Positions 1 through 9,235 of a stretch of DNA of 64,000 nt are shown here, piece after piece (positions within the stretch are counted from its first letter, which is position 1; each line of letters starts with the position of its first letter). The notes under the pieces were generated by a model, which did no database searches, had not been told where the DNA came from, and was given only the letters and a program-made list of their open reading frames with translations. Origin of the DNA: G965279355 sp965279355 (GTDB lineage Bacteria > Pseudomonadota > Alphaproteobacteria > CACIAM-22H2); NCBI GenBank assembly GCA_965279355.1, contig OZ257155.1:124001-188000 (forward strand). The letters run 5' to 3'. A program made the position numbers and the translations under genes.

Positions 1-314
1 TTGCGCACGGCGGGGTCGCCGATATGCGCGGCGAGCTCGGCCAGCGCCGGGATCGCCTTCTTCACGTCGGCGGACTTGGCGACGTCGACATGGCGGGTCA
101 TGGCGCCGATGGTCACGGTGTCGCCCGAAACCTTGATGCCGGCGAGATCGGCGATGCCGTTGAGGTCGATCAGCGCCGACGGCTTGGCGAGGCGCTGCTT
201 GAGGGTCGGGATCAGGGTCATGCCGCCGGCGACGAGCTTGGCGTCGTCGTCACCCTTGAGCTTGGTGGCGGCGTCGGCAACCGAGGCGGCTTTCTGATAG
301 GCGAAATCGTACAT
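1..314 (-). CDS. FAD-binding subunit of a molybdenum hydroxylase (CoxM-like), partial
   Basis: This is the N-terminal 104 residues of a CoxM/xanthine dehydrogenase FAD-binding subunit; the rest lies beyond the window edge. It opens MYDFAYQKAASVADA and contains AGGMTLIPTLKQRLAKP and TIGAMTRHVDV, which are FAD-contact segments of the vanillyl-alcohol-oxidase-type fold in this family. In the enzyme this subunit passes electrons from the 2Fe-2S subunit to the acceptor. The ATG lies 54 bases downstream of the CoxS-like gene on the same strand, so the two are probably co-transcribed. The catalytic large subunit is not visible, so the substrate (CO, purine, aldehyde or N-heterocycle) cannot be told. 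Confidence 0.9.
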   Translation of the reverse strand, partial: MYDFAYQKAASVADAATKLKGDDDAKLVAGGMTLIPTLKQRLAKPSALIDLNGIADLAGIKVSGDTVTIGAMTRHVDVAKSADVKKAIPALAELAAHIGDPAVR

Positions 315-368
315 CTTTTTAGTCTCCCAAAACTTGCGATCGTGAAGCTTGCGGGCGGGGGCGCGTGA

Positions 369-842
<474 letters not shown>

Positions 843-957
843 TGGTCCCCCAAGGAACTTCGGTGTTGTGTTCGCCCGGTTGTCATCGGGCGTTGATTTG
901 ATTGGGCGGCAGTTTCTGTCCCGGCCCGTGATCCGTCAAGGCGCTTGGCGCGCTATT

Positions 958-1101
958 TTACCTACTTGTAAACCACCAGAGAAGCCCGCCCACGATCACG
1001 ATCAGCGCCGGCACCCAGACCACCGGCTTCAGGCCTTCGGAGGGGGCTGCTGGAGCGGGGGGCTGGTTCGCCGCTGGGGCGGGTGCAGTTTCTGGAATCA
1101 T
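958..1101 (-). CDS. detached C-terminal membrane anchor of CoxG-like protein, or a 47-residue membrane peptide
   Basis: This open segment encodes a Pro/Ala-rich linker followed by one hydrophobic helix (about residues 27-44, VVWVPALIVIVGGLLWW) and a short basic end. It is in exactly the same frame as the CoxG-like gene upstream, and the only break between them is the TGA at 1146-1144. CoxG-family proteins commonly end in such a Pro/Ala linker and membrane helix, so this is most simply the missing anchor. No ribosome binding site precedes the ATG at 1101. Independent translation therefore looks unlikely, and readthrough, a nonsense mutation or a sequence error are the alternatives. Confidence 0.5.
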   Translation of the reverse strand: MIPETAPAPAANQPPAPAAPSEGLKPVVWVPALIVIVGGLLWWFTSR

Positions 1102-1143
1102 GGGTAATGTGAGCGAACTGAGCGAACTCGGGTTGAGCCGGGC

Positions 1144-1602
1144 TCAGGCCGCCGGGGTGTTGGCGGTGGTAACGGCGGCGGCGAACTTGCCGAAGAACTG
1201 CTCCGCCAGCTTGCGGGCCGTCGCATCGACCAGGCGCGCGCCGAGCTGGGCAATCTTGCCGCCGACCTGGGCCGCCGCGGTGTAGGTCAGCACCGTGTCG
1301 GCGCCGTCCTGGACCAGCTTCACATCGGCCGTGCCCTTGCCGAATCCGGCAATGCCGCCCGAGCCTTCGCCGGTGATCTTGTAGCTGTTGGGCGGGTCGA
1401 GGTCGCTGAGGGTGCCCTTGCCGGCGAACTTCGCCTTCATCGGGCCGATGGCCAGCACGATATTGGCCTTGAACTCGGTGTCGGACAGCTTTTCCACGGA
1501 TTCACAGCCGGGGATGCACTGCTTGAGGATTTCGGGGTCGTTGAGCGCCTGCCACACGATTTCACGGGAGGCGGGAATCCGGTATTCGCCAGTCAGATCC
1601 AT
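1144..1602 (-). CDS. CoxG-like SRPBCC-fold protein (accessory to molybdenum hydroxylase)
   Basis: A 152-residue member of the CoxG (carbon monoxide dehydrogenase subunit G) family. It starts MDLTGEYRIPASREIVWQAL, the usual opening of this SRPBCC domain, and contains the CIPGCESVEKL and GKGTADVKLV segments. CoxG of Oligotropha is known to help anchor CO dehydrogenase at the membrane, and related proteins accompany many xanthine-dehydrogenase-type enzymes. The globular domain is complete but ends just after it at a TGA. An in-frame linker plus transmembrane helix continues beyond that stop (958-1101). It is the first gene of the cluster with the CoxS- and CoxM-like genes. Confidence 0.88.
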   Translation of the reverse strand: MDLTGEYRIPASREIVWQALNDPEILKQCIPGCESVEKLSDTEFKANIVLAIGPMKAKFAGKGTLSDLDPPNSYKITGEGSGGIAGFGKGTADVKLVQDGADTVLTYTAAAQVGGKIAQLGARLVDATARKLAEQFFGKFAAAVTTANTPAA

Positions 1603-1793
1603 GGGTCGTCCAAGGGTTAATGGGGAAGGCGCAACCTACGCCAGACGGGGCGGGGGAGCAACCGGACTTATAAGCCGGTTTTATCCAGCCAAATCCGATA
1701 GATCGCGGGCGATCCGCAGGCGTCTCAACATCGGGTTAACCACACCCGCAGGTTACCGCTGACGGCCTCCCGCAAGGGTTGTAGTATAGAGGC

Positions 1794-1860
1794 GATCCGG
1801 TTCACGGGGCCGGATCCCGCCAGAAGGGCGGGGTTGCGAATTCCGGGGCGAATACCCCGG
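1794..1860 (+). promoter_or_regulatory. two inverted repeats upstream of the RTX protease gene
   Basis: The leader of the RTX gene holds a perfect 7-base inverted repeat (GATCCGG/CCGGATC, 1794-1800 and 1810-1816) and a perfect 6-base hairpin (CCGGGG/CCCCGG, 1843-1848 and 1855-1860). The second ends two bases before the likely Shine-Dalgarno run GGGG at 1862-1865. The first could be an operator and the second a translational control hairpin, but both functions are inferred. A TATAGA sequence sits just upstream at about 1785. Confidence 0.3.
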
Positions 1861-1868
1861 CGGGGACA

Positions 1869-4800
1869 TTGGCTGTGTCGACACCCAATTCAAACAGCGT
1901 GACGGCGATCGTCGCCGCCGTGCCGGCAGGCACGACGGGCACGCTGATCGGTGGCGGAAAATGGGGACCCGGCGGCGTCGGGACCGGGACGGCGCTCGAC
2001 TACAGTTTCGTCGATGCCGGCTCGACCTTCTCCGCAACCTATCCGGCGCAGGTCGCCGATTTCCTTCCGCCGACCGCGCTGTCCGGCGCGGTGCAGGCGA
2101 ATGCCATCCTGGCGCTGGAAAGCATAGCCAAAGTCGCCGGCATCACCTTCACGGCGGTTGCCGATACGGCAGGGCAGGTCGGCGATATCCGTTTTGGTGT
2201 CAGCGAGGGCGTTCCGGACCTCGGCGCCGGCACCGTCGCCTTCGCCTACTTTCCCAGTAGCGGCCCTCATGGCGGCGATGTCTGGCTCTCGCCGGACTTC
2301 TACGGCGCGAACAACGCCGATGCCGGCAGCCTTCAGTTCATGGCGCTCATCCATGAGGTCGGCCATGGGCTCGGGCTGAAGCACCCCTTCGGCGATGCGC
2401 CGACGCTGCCAACGGCGCAGAACACGTTCTTCAACACCATCATGTCCTATTCGGCCAAGCCGGGCAGCGTGACGATCCACCCGGACCGCTACCCGACCAC
2501 GCCGATGCAGTACGACATCGACGCGCTGCAGTACCTCTACGGCGCCAACACGACGACCACCGGCGGCGACGACGTCTACGAGTATGACAGCGGCGGCAAG
2601 TACTGGGAGACGATCTGGGACGGCGGCGGCAATGACGGCATCGTCGTCACCGGTGCCGGGAATGCGGAGATCAGCCTCAATGCCGGCTATCTCAAGATCG
2701 GCACGCCGATTTCCTTCACCGACGGCACGACCGACGCGCGCACCGTCGCGATCGCCAAGAACGTCACCATCGAAAGCGCCACCACCGGGGCCGGCAACGA
2801 CAAGCTGACCGGCAACGCGGCGGCCAACACGCTGGATGCGGGCGCCGGCAACGACACGCTGGACGGCGGCACCGGCGCGGACACGCTGATCGGCGGCGCC
2901 GGCAACGACATCTACATCGTCGACGCGGCCGATGTGGTGACAGAAGGGGCGGGCGGCGGCACGGATTCCGTGCAGACGAAAGTCGCAAGTTTCGACATGT
3001 CGACGAGCGCCGAGAACGTCGAGATCCTGCGCTATTCCGGCACGGCGAATTTCACCGGCACCGGCAACGCGCTGGATAACATCATCATTGGCGGCGACGG
3101 CACCGACACGCTGGCGGGCAACGGCGGCCTCGACCGGTTGCTGGGCGGAAAAGGCAGCGACACCTACATCGTCGATACCGACGATATCGTAACCGAAGTG
3201 GTCAACGGTGGTACGGATACAATCGAGACGACAGGCAATTTCAAACTCGGCGCCAATCTCGAAAACCTGACCTTCGTTGGGACCGGCGATTTCACCGGCA
3301 CCGGCAATTCGGTGGTGAACGTCATCACGGCCGGCACCGGCGACGATACGCTCGATGGCGGGGTCGGCAAGGACACGCTGGTCGGCGGCGCGGGCGACGA
3401 CACCTACTATGTCGACACTGCCGGCGAGCTGGTCGACGAAAGCACCGGCAGCGGCACCGATACGATCATCACCACCCTTACGACGTTCGACCTCGCGACC
3501 AACACCGCGATCGAGAACATCACGTTCACCGGCAGCAAGGGCGCCAAGGGCTTCGGCAATGCGTCCGACAACATCCTCACCGGCAGCGCCGGCGGCGATA
3601 CCCTGGACGGCAAGGGCGGGACCGACACGCTGATCGGCGGCAAGGGCAACGATGTCTACATCGTGACCGCCGCCGACGCCGGCGACACCCTGGTTGAAGT
3701 GGCGGGCGGCGGCACCGATCAGGTGAACACGACCCTGACGACCTATACGCTGGGCGCCGAGATCGAGAATGTCAGCTACACCGGCACGGCGGCGCCGCTC
3801 ACCTTTACCGGCAATGCGTCCAACAACGTTCTGACCGGCGGTACGCTGGCCGACACGCTGACCGGCCTCGACGGCAACGATACGCTGGATGGCGGGGCCG
3901 GCGTCGATACTCTGATCGGCGGGGCGGGCAACGACACCTACGTCATGACCGCCGGCGATGCGATCGTCGAGCTGGCCGCCGAAGGCACCGACACGATCAA
4001 GACGACCGTGACGAGTGTCGATCTGTCGGCCGGCAGTCTGACCGAGATCGAGAATGTCACCTACACGGGAACGACCTCGTTCACCGGTACCGGCAACGGC
4101 TCCGTGAACGTTTTGACCGGCGCCGCGGGTAACGACAGCCTGGACGGGCTGGCCGGCGCGGACACGCTGGATGGTGGCGCTGGCAACGATACCTACGCGG
4201 TCGACGATGCCGGCGATGTCATCAAGGACAAGAGCGGGATCGACCACGTCGTCACCACGCTCAATGCCTACACGCTGGAAACCGGCCTCGAACATCTGAC
4301 CTTCAGCGGCAGCGGCGATTTCGTGGGAACAGGCAATTCGCTGGCCAACACCATCATCGGCGGTACCGGCGACGACACGCTCGACGGCGGCGGTGGCATC
4401 GACAAAATGTCGGGCGGCCTCGGCGACGACATTTATTTCAAGGACAACAAAGGCGACGTCATCACCGATACCGGCGGCACCGATCTGGTCAAGACGACGC
4501 TGGGCACATACACCCTGGATGCCGGGATCGAAAACGCGACCTTCACCGGCAAGGGCGCCTTTGTCGTGACGGGCGGTGCCGGGACGAACGTCCTGACCGG
4601 CGGCACCGGCAACGACACGCTGGACGGCGGTACGGGCGCCGATACGCTGGATGGCGGCGCCGGCCACGATGTCTATCTGGTCGACAATGTCGCGGATATC
4701 GTCATCGACGCGGCTGGTACCGATCATATCAAAGTGTCGACGGTTACCTCGTTCGATCTGACCGCGGCGACCGGTATCGAAAACCTGACTTTTTCCGGTG

Positions 4801-6992
4801 CCGCGGCCTTCACCGGCATCGGCAACGACCTCAACAACATCATGACCGGCGGCACCGGCGCGGATACTCTGTCCGGTGGGCTCGGCAACGACACGCTGGA
4901 TGGCGGGACGGGCATCGATACGCTGACGGGCGGTGCCGGCAACGACATTTACATCGTCGACAATACGAGCGATGTCGTTGAGGAACTTGCGGCTGGTGGG
5001 ACGGATCTCGTCAAAGCCTCGAAAAGCTACACGCTGAGTGCCGATGTCGAGAACCTGACCTTCACCGGGACGGGTGCGTTCGCCGGCACCGGCAATGCCG
5101 TGAACAACGTCATTATCGGCGGGACCGGAAACGACACGCTGGATGGCGGCACCGGTGCGGATACGCTGAACGGCGGCGCCGGCAACGATCTGTATGTGAT
5201 CGACAACGCCGCCGATGTCATCCTCGACAGCGCCGGCACCGACAGCGTCAATGCGACGGTCAGCACGTTTACGCTCAAGTCCGGTCTCGAAAATCTCACC
5301 TTCACGGGTGCCGGCGATTTCACCGGGACCGGAAATATCTCCGCGAATGCCATCACCGGCGGCGCCGGCAACGATACGCTGGATGGCGGAGGCGGCAAGG
5401 ATACGCTGAAGGGCGGCCTCGGCAACGACGTCTATATCGTCGACCTGAGCACCGACGTGGTGACGGAAAATGCGGCGGAGGGCACCGATGAAGTGCGGGC
5501 GACCGCGGCCTCCTTCGTGCTGGGGAACAATCTCGAGAACCTGACCTATATCGGCACCGGCAATTTCGCGGGCACCGGCAACACCCTGGCCAACACCCTG
5601 ACCGGCGGCATCGGCAACGATACGCTCGATGGCGGAACTGGCGCCGACACGCTCGACGGCGGTGCCGGCAACGATGTGTATGTGTTGGACGATGTCGCCG
5701 ATGTCGTTGTTGAGGCCGCTACCAGCGGCACGGATCTGATCAAGACAAGCCTGACGACATACAGCCTTGCCGGCTCCGAGGTCGAGCAGCTGACTTATAC
5801 CGGTGCTGCGGCGTTCACCGGGACCGGCAATGCGTTCGACAATGTTCTGACCGGAGCCGCCGCCGCCGATGTGCTCATCGGAGGTGACGGCAACGATACG
5901 CTGAATGGCGGGGCGGGCGTCGACATCCTGACCGGCGGTCTCGGTGACGATGTGTTCGTTGTCGATACGACCGATACCGTCGTGGAGCTCGCCGGCGAGG
6001 GCACGGATACGATCTCGACGACGCTGGGCACCTACACGCTTGCCCTCAATTTCGAGAATCTGACCTACACCGGCAAAGCCGCCTTTGTCGGCACCGGCAA
6101 TGACGAGATCAACATCCTGATCGGCGGGACAGGCAGCAATACGCTCAACGGCGGTCTCGGCGATGACACATTGACCGGCAACACCGGCAGCGACAGGCTG
6201 AATGGCGGGGCTGGCGCGGATACGATGACCGGCGGCACCGGCAACGACACTTACGTCGTCGACGATGCCGACGATGTCGTTACGGAGCTGTCGGCCCAGG
6301 GTACAGACACCGTCGAGACGACCCTCAGCAGCTACACGCTGGTCAACACGTTTGAGAACCTGACGTACAAGGGTAGCGGCGACTTTGTTGGCACCGGCAA
6401 CTCGTCGGTCAATATCATCACGGGCGGCGCCGGCAACGATACGCTGTCCGGCGGCACCGGCGCCGATACGCTGATCGGCGGTGCCGGCAACGATATCTAT
6501 ATCGTCGACAACCTGAGTGAAATCGTCACCGAGCTCGCCGGCGGCGGGACTGATGAGGTTCGGACCTCGGCCAGCAGCTTCACCCTTGGCGCCTTTGTCG
6601 AGAATCTGACCTATACCCATACCGGAAGCTTCAAGGGAGTCGGCAACGGGCTCGACAACATCATCTCCGGGGGCAACCTCGCGGATAATCTCAACGGTGC
6701 CGCGGGGGCCGATACGCTGATCGGCGGGACCGGCAACGACGTCCTGACCGGCGGGACAGGCAGCGATATCTTCGTGTTCGCCGACGGGGACGGAACCGAC
6801 CGCATCACCGATTTTGGAACCGGCGGCGATCAGCTCGATCTGACCGGGGTCTCCGGCCTGGCGGCCTTCGCCGATGTCCAGGCGGCCATGACCCAGGTCG
6901 GCAAGGACACGCGCCTGACCTTCGGCACCGATGTGGTGATTCTGGTCGGCGTCACGTCCTCATCGCTGAACTCCGGCGATTTCCTTCTCTAG
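1869..6992 (+). CDS. giant secreted RTX protein with N-terminal serralysin-type metalloprotease domain
   Basis: A 1,707-residue protein. The N-terminal third is a metzincin peptidase: zinc motif HEVGHGLGLKH with H162, E163, H166 and H172, followed by the Met-turn at M192 in IMSYS. From about residue 300 to 1640 it consists of calcium-binding GGxGxD repeats alternating with a beta-rich stretch (ENLTFTGxGxFxGTGN), giving 15 modules of about 80-95 residues. The last 70 residues (IFVFADGDGTDRITDF, QLDLTGV) resemble the C-terminal secretion region of type I-exported RTX proteins. There is no N-terminal signal peptide, and no ABC exporter genes are nearby. The start is TTG at 1869; GTG at 1875 fits the GGGG at 1862-1865 better. 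It is probably an extracellular protease or adhesin. Confidence 0.9.
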   Translation: MAVSTPNSNSVTAIVAAVPAGTTGTLIGGGKWGPGGVGTGTALDYSFVDAGSTFSATYPAQVADFLPPTALSGAVQANAILALESIAKVAGITFTAVADTAGQVGDIRFGVSEGVPDLGAGTVAFAYFPSSGPHGGDVWLSPDFYGANNADAGSLQFMALIHEVGHGLGLKHPFGDAPTLPTAQNTFFNTIMSYSAKPGSVTIHPDRYPTTPMQYDIDALQYLYGANTTTTGGDDVYEYDSGGKYWETIWDGGGNDGIVVTGAGNAEISLNAGYLKIGTPISFTDGTTDARTVAIAKNVTIESATTGAGNDKLTGNAAANTLDAGAGNDTLDGGTGADTLIGGAGNDIYIVDAADVVTEGAGGGTDSVQTKVASFDMSTSAENVEILRYSGTANFTGTGNALDNIIIGGDGTDTLAGNGGLDRLLGGKGSDTYIVDTDDIVTEVVNGGTDTIETTGNFKLGANLENLTFVGTGDFTGTGNSVVNVITAGTGDDTLDGGVGKDTLVGGAGDDTYYVDTAGELVDESTGSGTDTIITTLTTFDLATNTAIENITFTGSKGAKGFGNASDNILTGSAGGDTLDGKGGTDTLIGGKGNDVYIVTAADAGDTLVEVAGGGTDQVNTTLTTYTLGAEIENVSYTGTAAPLTFTGNASNNVLTGGTLADTLTGLDGNDTLDGGAGVDTLIGGAGNDTYVMTAGDAIVELAAEGTDTIKTTVTSVDLSAGSLTEIENVTYTGTTSFTGTGNGSVNVLTGAAGNDSLDGLAGADTLDGGAGNDTYAVDDAGDVIKDKSGIDHVVTTLNAYTLETGLEHLTFSGSGDFVGTGNSLANTIIGGTGDDTLDGGGGIDKMSGGLGDDIYFKDNKGDVITDTGGTDLVKTTLGTYTLDAGIENATFTGKGAFVVTGGAGTNVLTGGTGNDTLDGGTGADTLDGGAGHDVYLVDNVADIVIDAAGTDHIKVSTVTSFDLTAATGIENLTFSGAAAFTGIGNDLNNIMTGGTGADTLSGGLGNDTLDGGTGIDTLTGGAGNDIYIVDNTSDVVEELAAGGTDLVKASKSYTLSADVENLTFTGTGAFAGTGNAVNNVIIGGTGNDTLDGGTGADTLNGGAGNDLYVIDNAADVILDSAGTDSVNATVSTFTLKSGLENLTFTGAGDFTGTGNISANAITGGAGNDTLDGGGGKDTLKGGLGNDVYIVDLSTDVVTENAAEGTDEVRATAASFVLGNNLENLTYIGTGNFAGTGNTLANTLTGGIGNDTLDGGTGADTLDGGAGNDVYVLDDVADVVVEAATSGTDLIKTSLTTYSLAGSEVEQLTYTGAAAFTGTGNAFDNVLTGAAAADVLIGGDGNDTLNGGAGVDILTGGLGDDVFVVDTTDTVVELAGEGTDTISTTLGTYTLALNFENLTYTGKAAFVGTGNDEINILIGGTGSNTLNGGLGDDTLTGNTGSDRLNGGAGADTMTGGTGNDTYVVDDADDVVTELSAQGTDTVETTLSSYTLVNTFENLTYKGSGDFVGTGNSSVNIITGGAGNDTLSGGTGADTLIGGAGNDIYIVDNLSEIVTELAGGGTDEVRTSASSFTLGAFVENLTYTHTGSFKGVGNGLDNIISGGNLADNLNGAAGADTLIGGTGNDVLTGGTGSDIFVFADGDGTDRITDFGTGGDQLDLTGVSGLAAFADVQAAMTQVGKDTRLTFGTDVVILVGVTSSSLNSGDFLL
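2785..6780 (+). repeat. 15-fold tandem RTX-like module array (period about 240-280 bases)
   Basis: Within the protease gene the DNA repeats with a period near 246 bases. Each unit encodes one or two GGxGNDTLxGG nonapeptide blocks, a VDxAxDVV strand, a TDxVxT segment and ENLTFTGxxxFxGTGN. Fifteen ENLT-type segments can be counted. Units have diverged at the DNA level but keep their length, which indicates old internal duplication under selection. Confidence 0.85.
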
Positions 6993-7033
6993 CCCCACCG
7001 TCTAGGATCGTCCCCGACCAAAGGAGACGACAG

Positions 7034-7585
7034 ATGACGACACTGGTCGGTATTTCGGGAAGCCTGCGCAAGGGGTCCTTCAACTCTGCCCTGCTACGGG
7101 CGGCGGCCGGTGCGATGCCCGAAGGGGTCGAACTGAAAATCGGTACGATCAAAGGCATTCCGCTCTATGACGGGGATGCGGAAGCGGCGGACGGTATCCC
7201 GGCGGCGGTCACGACGCTCAAGGATCAGATCGCGGCGGCCGACGGCCTGTTGCTGGTGACCCCGGAATACAACAACTCAATTCCCGGGGTGTTCAAGAAC
7301 GCGATCGACTGGCTGTCGCGTCCGCCCGCCGATATCGGGAAAGTCTTCGCTAACAAGCCCGTGGCGTTGCTGGGCGCGTCGCCCGGCGGGTTCGGCACCA
7401 TTCTGAGCCAGAGCGCCTGGCTGCCGGTCCTGCGCACGCTGGGGATGCGGCAATGGAACGGCGGCAAGCTGCTGGTCTCGCGCGCCGGAAGCGTTTTCGA
7501 CAAGGATGGCGCGCTGACCGACGCTGCCATCAGGGAACAGCTGCAGAAGTTCCTGAAGGGCTTTGCCGACTTCGTTCGCGGCTGA
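7034..7585 (+). CDS. NADPH-dependent FMN reductase (ChrR/YieF-like)
   Basis: A 183-residue flavodoxin-fold reductase. GISGSLRKGSFNSALLR near the N-terminus is the FMN phosphate loop, and TPEYNNSIPGVFKNAIDW is the family's second flavin-contact signature. Proteins of this type reduce quinones, azo dyes, chromate or free FMN in the cytoplasm. The start is well supported by AAAGGAGA about nine bases upstream. The gene sits between the RTX gene and a convergent GMC oxidoreductase gene and probably forms its own unit. The substrate cannot be told from sequence. Confidence 0.9.
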   Translation: MTTLVGISGSLRKGSFNSALLRAAAGAMPEGVELKIGTIKGIPLYDGDAEAADGIPAAVTTLKDQIAAADGLLLVTPEYNNSIPGVFKNAIDWLSRPPADIGKVFANKPVALLGASPGGFGTILSQSAWLPVLRTLGMRQWNGGKLLVSRAGSVFDKDGALTDAAIREQLQKFLKGFADFVRG

Positions 7586-7587
7586 TT

Positions 7588-9204
7588 TCAGACGTCCGCG
7601 GGCGGCAGCGACCGGCCGCGGATCATATCGGATGCTTTCTCGGCGATCATGATGGTCGGTACGTTGGTGTTGCCGCCGGGTTCCTCGGGCATGATCGAGG
7701 CATCGACGACGCGCAGCCCCTGAAGCCCATGCACGCGCAGCTTCGCATCGACGACTGAGTCCGGCGTATTGCCCATGGCGCAGGAGCCGATCGGGTGGTG
7801 GCGCTGGTGGCCATGCACGCGGATCGCGGCTTCAAGCTCGGCATCCGTCTTTGCAGCGGCGCCGGGTGTCATTTCCTCACCGATCAGCCGCTTGTGGGGC
7901 TCGGCATTGTAGATCTCGCGGGTGAGGCGGATGCCGCGGATCATCGTCTCCACATCGGCACGCTCGCCGAACAGATTGAAGAAGATGCGCGGCGGGTCTT
8001 TGGGATTGGCCGAGCGCAGCTTTACCCAGCCGCGTGATTCCGGATACAGCACGCCGACGCGCGTGGTGAAGCTGTGGATTGCCGGCTTGACGAAGGGAAA
8101 CCACAGCGATGCGTCGTTGGCGATGGAGGAGGCGACCAGCTGGATGTCGGGCCGCGCTAGTTCCGGCCGCGTCCTGAGGAAGCAGTTGGAGGCGGAGCCG
8201 TTGTTCGTGAACACCCCGCGCCGGAACAGGTGCCAGTTCGCCCCCGACAGCGTGGCCCGGTCGAGCCTTAGCTCATTCAGGAACGTCTCGTCCTTCTTCG
8301 CCCGGTACATGACCTGCATGTTGGGATGCTCGGCGAGGTTCTTGCCGACGCCTTGAAGATCATGGATCGGCGCGATGCCAAACGATTTCAGGTGATCGGC
8401 CGGGCCGATACCGGACAGCATCAGCATCTGTGGCGAATTGTAGGCGCCACCCGACAGTATCACCTCGCGTTCCGCGCGGACCTGGACTATCCGGCCGTCG
8501 CGTTCGTACTCGACACCGTTTGCGCGCCCCTTTTCGATGAGCACCCGCGTGGTTGTCGCGCCGCTGAGCACCGTGAGGTTCGGACGGGAAAGCGCAGGAT
8601 AAAGATAGGCGCGCGCGGTGCTCTGCCGTTCGCCCTCGCCGACCGTGAGTTCCATGCGGGCAAACCCTTCGGTCTGTTCGCCGTGGATATCGTCGCTGAC
8701 GGGCAGTCCGAGCGTCCTTGCGGATTCTTCAAGCGGCTCGTAGAGCATGGACGGATAGCGGACCTGTGTGACCTGCACCGGTCCGTCGGTGCCGTGATAC
8801 TTGCTCTCACCGCGCCAGCTGTTTTCCAGCCGCTTGAAGTAGGGGAGGACATCGGCATAGCTCCAGCCCTCGTTGCCGCGCTGGCGCCATGTGTCGTAGT
8901 CGCTGCGGTGGCCGCGCGCGTAGATCATGCCGTTGATCGACGACGTGCCGCCGAAGGTCCGGCCGCGCGGCACGGGAAGCCTGCGGTTGTTGATGCCGGG
9001 CTCGGGCTCTGTCTCGAACTGCCAGGTGTAGCGCGGATGCCAGCACATCTTGGCGAAGGCGATCGGCATCTTGAGCCAGGGATGCGCATCGCGCCGTCCG
9101 GCCTCAAGCAGAAGAACCCTGACGTCCTTGTCCTCGGTGAGCCGGTTGGCGAGTACGCAGCCGGCGGAGCCGGCCCCGACGATGATGTAGTCGTAGGCGT
9201 TCAT
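7588..9204 (-). CDS. GMC family oxidoreductase (choline/alcohol dehydrogenase-like)
   Basis: A 538-residue FAD enzyme. It opens MNAYDYIIVGAGSAGCVLAN, the Rossmann dinucleotide motif, followed by GGTSSINGMIYARGH (GMC signature 1) and GAYNSPQMLMLSGIG (signature 2). The C-terminal HHPIGSCAMG carries the catalytic histidine, and GGNTNVPTIMIAEK closes the family pattern. It oxidises a primary alcohol to an aldehyde. The ATG at 9204 was chosen because this motif starts right after it; the reading frame is open further upstream but the extra residues are low-complexity. The gene lies 31 bases downstream of a Bug binding-protein gene on the same strand, which suggests uptake and oxidation of the same compound. 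Confidence 0.92.
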   Translation of the reverse strand: MNAYDYIIVGAGSAGCVLANRLTEDKDVRVLLLEAGRRDAHPWLKMPIAFAKMCWHPRYTWQFETEPEPGINNRRLPVPRGRTFGGTSSINGMIYARGHRSDYDTWRQRGNEGWSYADVLPYFKRLENSWRGESKYHGTDGPVQVTQVRYPSMLYEPLEESARTLGLPVSDDIHGEQTEGFARMELTVGEGERQSTARAYLYPALSRPNLTVLSGATTTRVLIEKGRANGVEYERDGRIVQVRAEREVILSGGAYNSPQMLMLSGIGPADHLKSFGIAPIHDLQGVGKNLAEHPNMQVMYRAKKDETFLNELRLDRATLSGANWHLFRRGVFTNNGSASNCFLRTRPELARPDIQLVASSIANDASLWFPFVKPAIHSFTTRVGVLYPESRGWVKLRSANPKDPPRIFFNLFGERADVETMIRGIRLTREIYNAEPHKRLIGEEMTPGAAAKTDAELEAAIRVHGHQRHHPIGSCAMGNTPDSVVDAKLRVHGLQGLRVVDASIMPEEPGGNTNVPTIMIAEKASDMIRGRSLPPADV

Positions 9205-9235
9205 GGGCGGTGTGCGGCTTGAAAGAGGCGTGTGG

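Noticed and set aside
843..890. GGAAC followed by a CGGT sequence near 845
   Set aside because: It reads toward no gene on its strand and has neither exact -10 element nor proper spacing, so it is not counted as an EcfG promoter.
1890..6620. A 1,576-codon open frame on the strand opposite the RTX protease gene
   Set aside because: It mirrors the repeated codons of the RTX modules, has no ribosome site or family motif, and its sequence is simply the antisense of the repeats.
2785..6780. Regular repeats that could suggest a CRISPR array
   Set aside because: The period (about 246 bases) is too long, the units are coding and diverged, and there are no short identical repeats or spacers.
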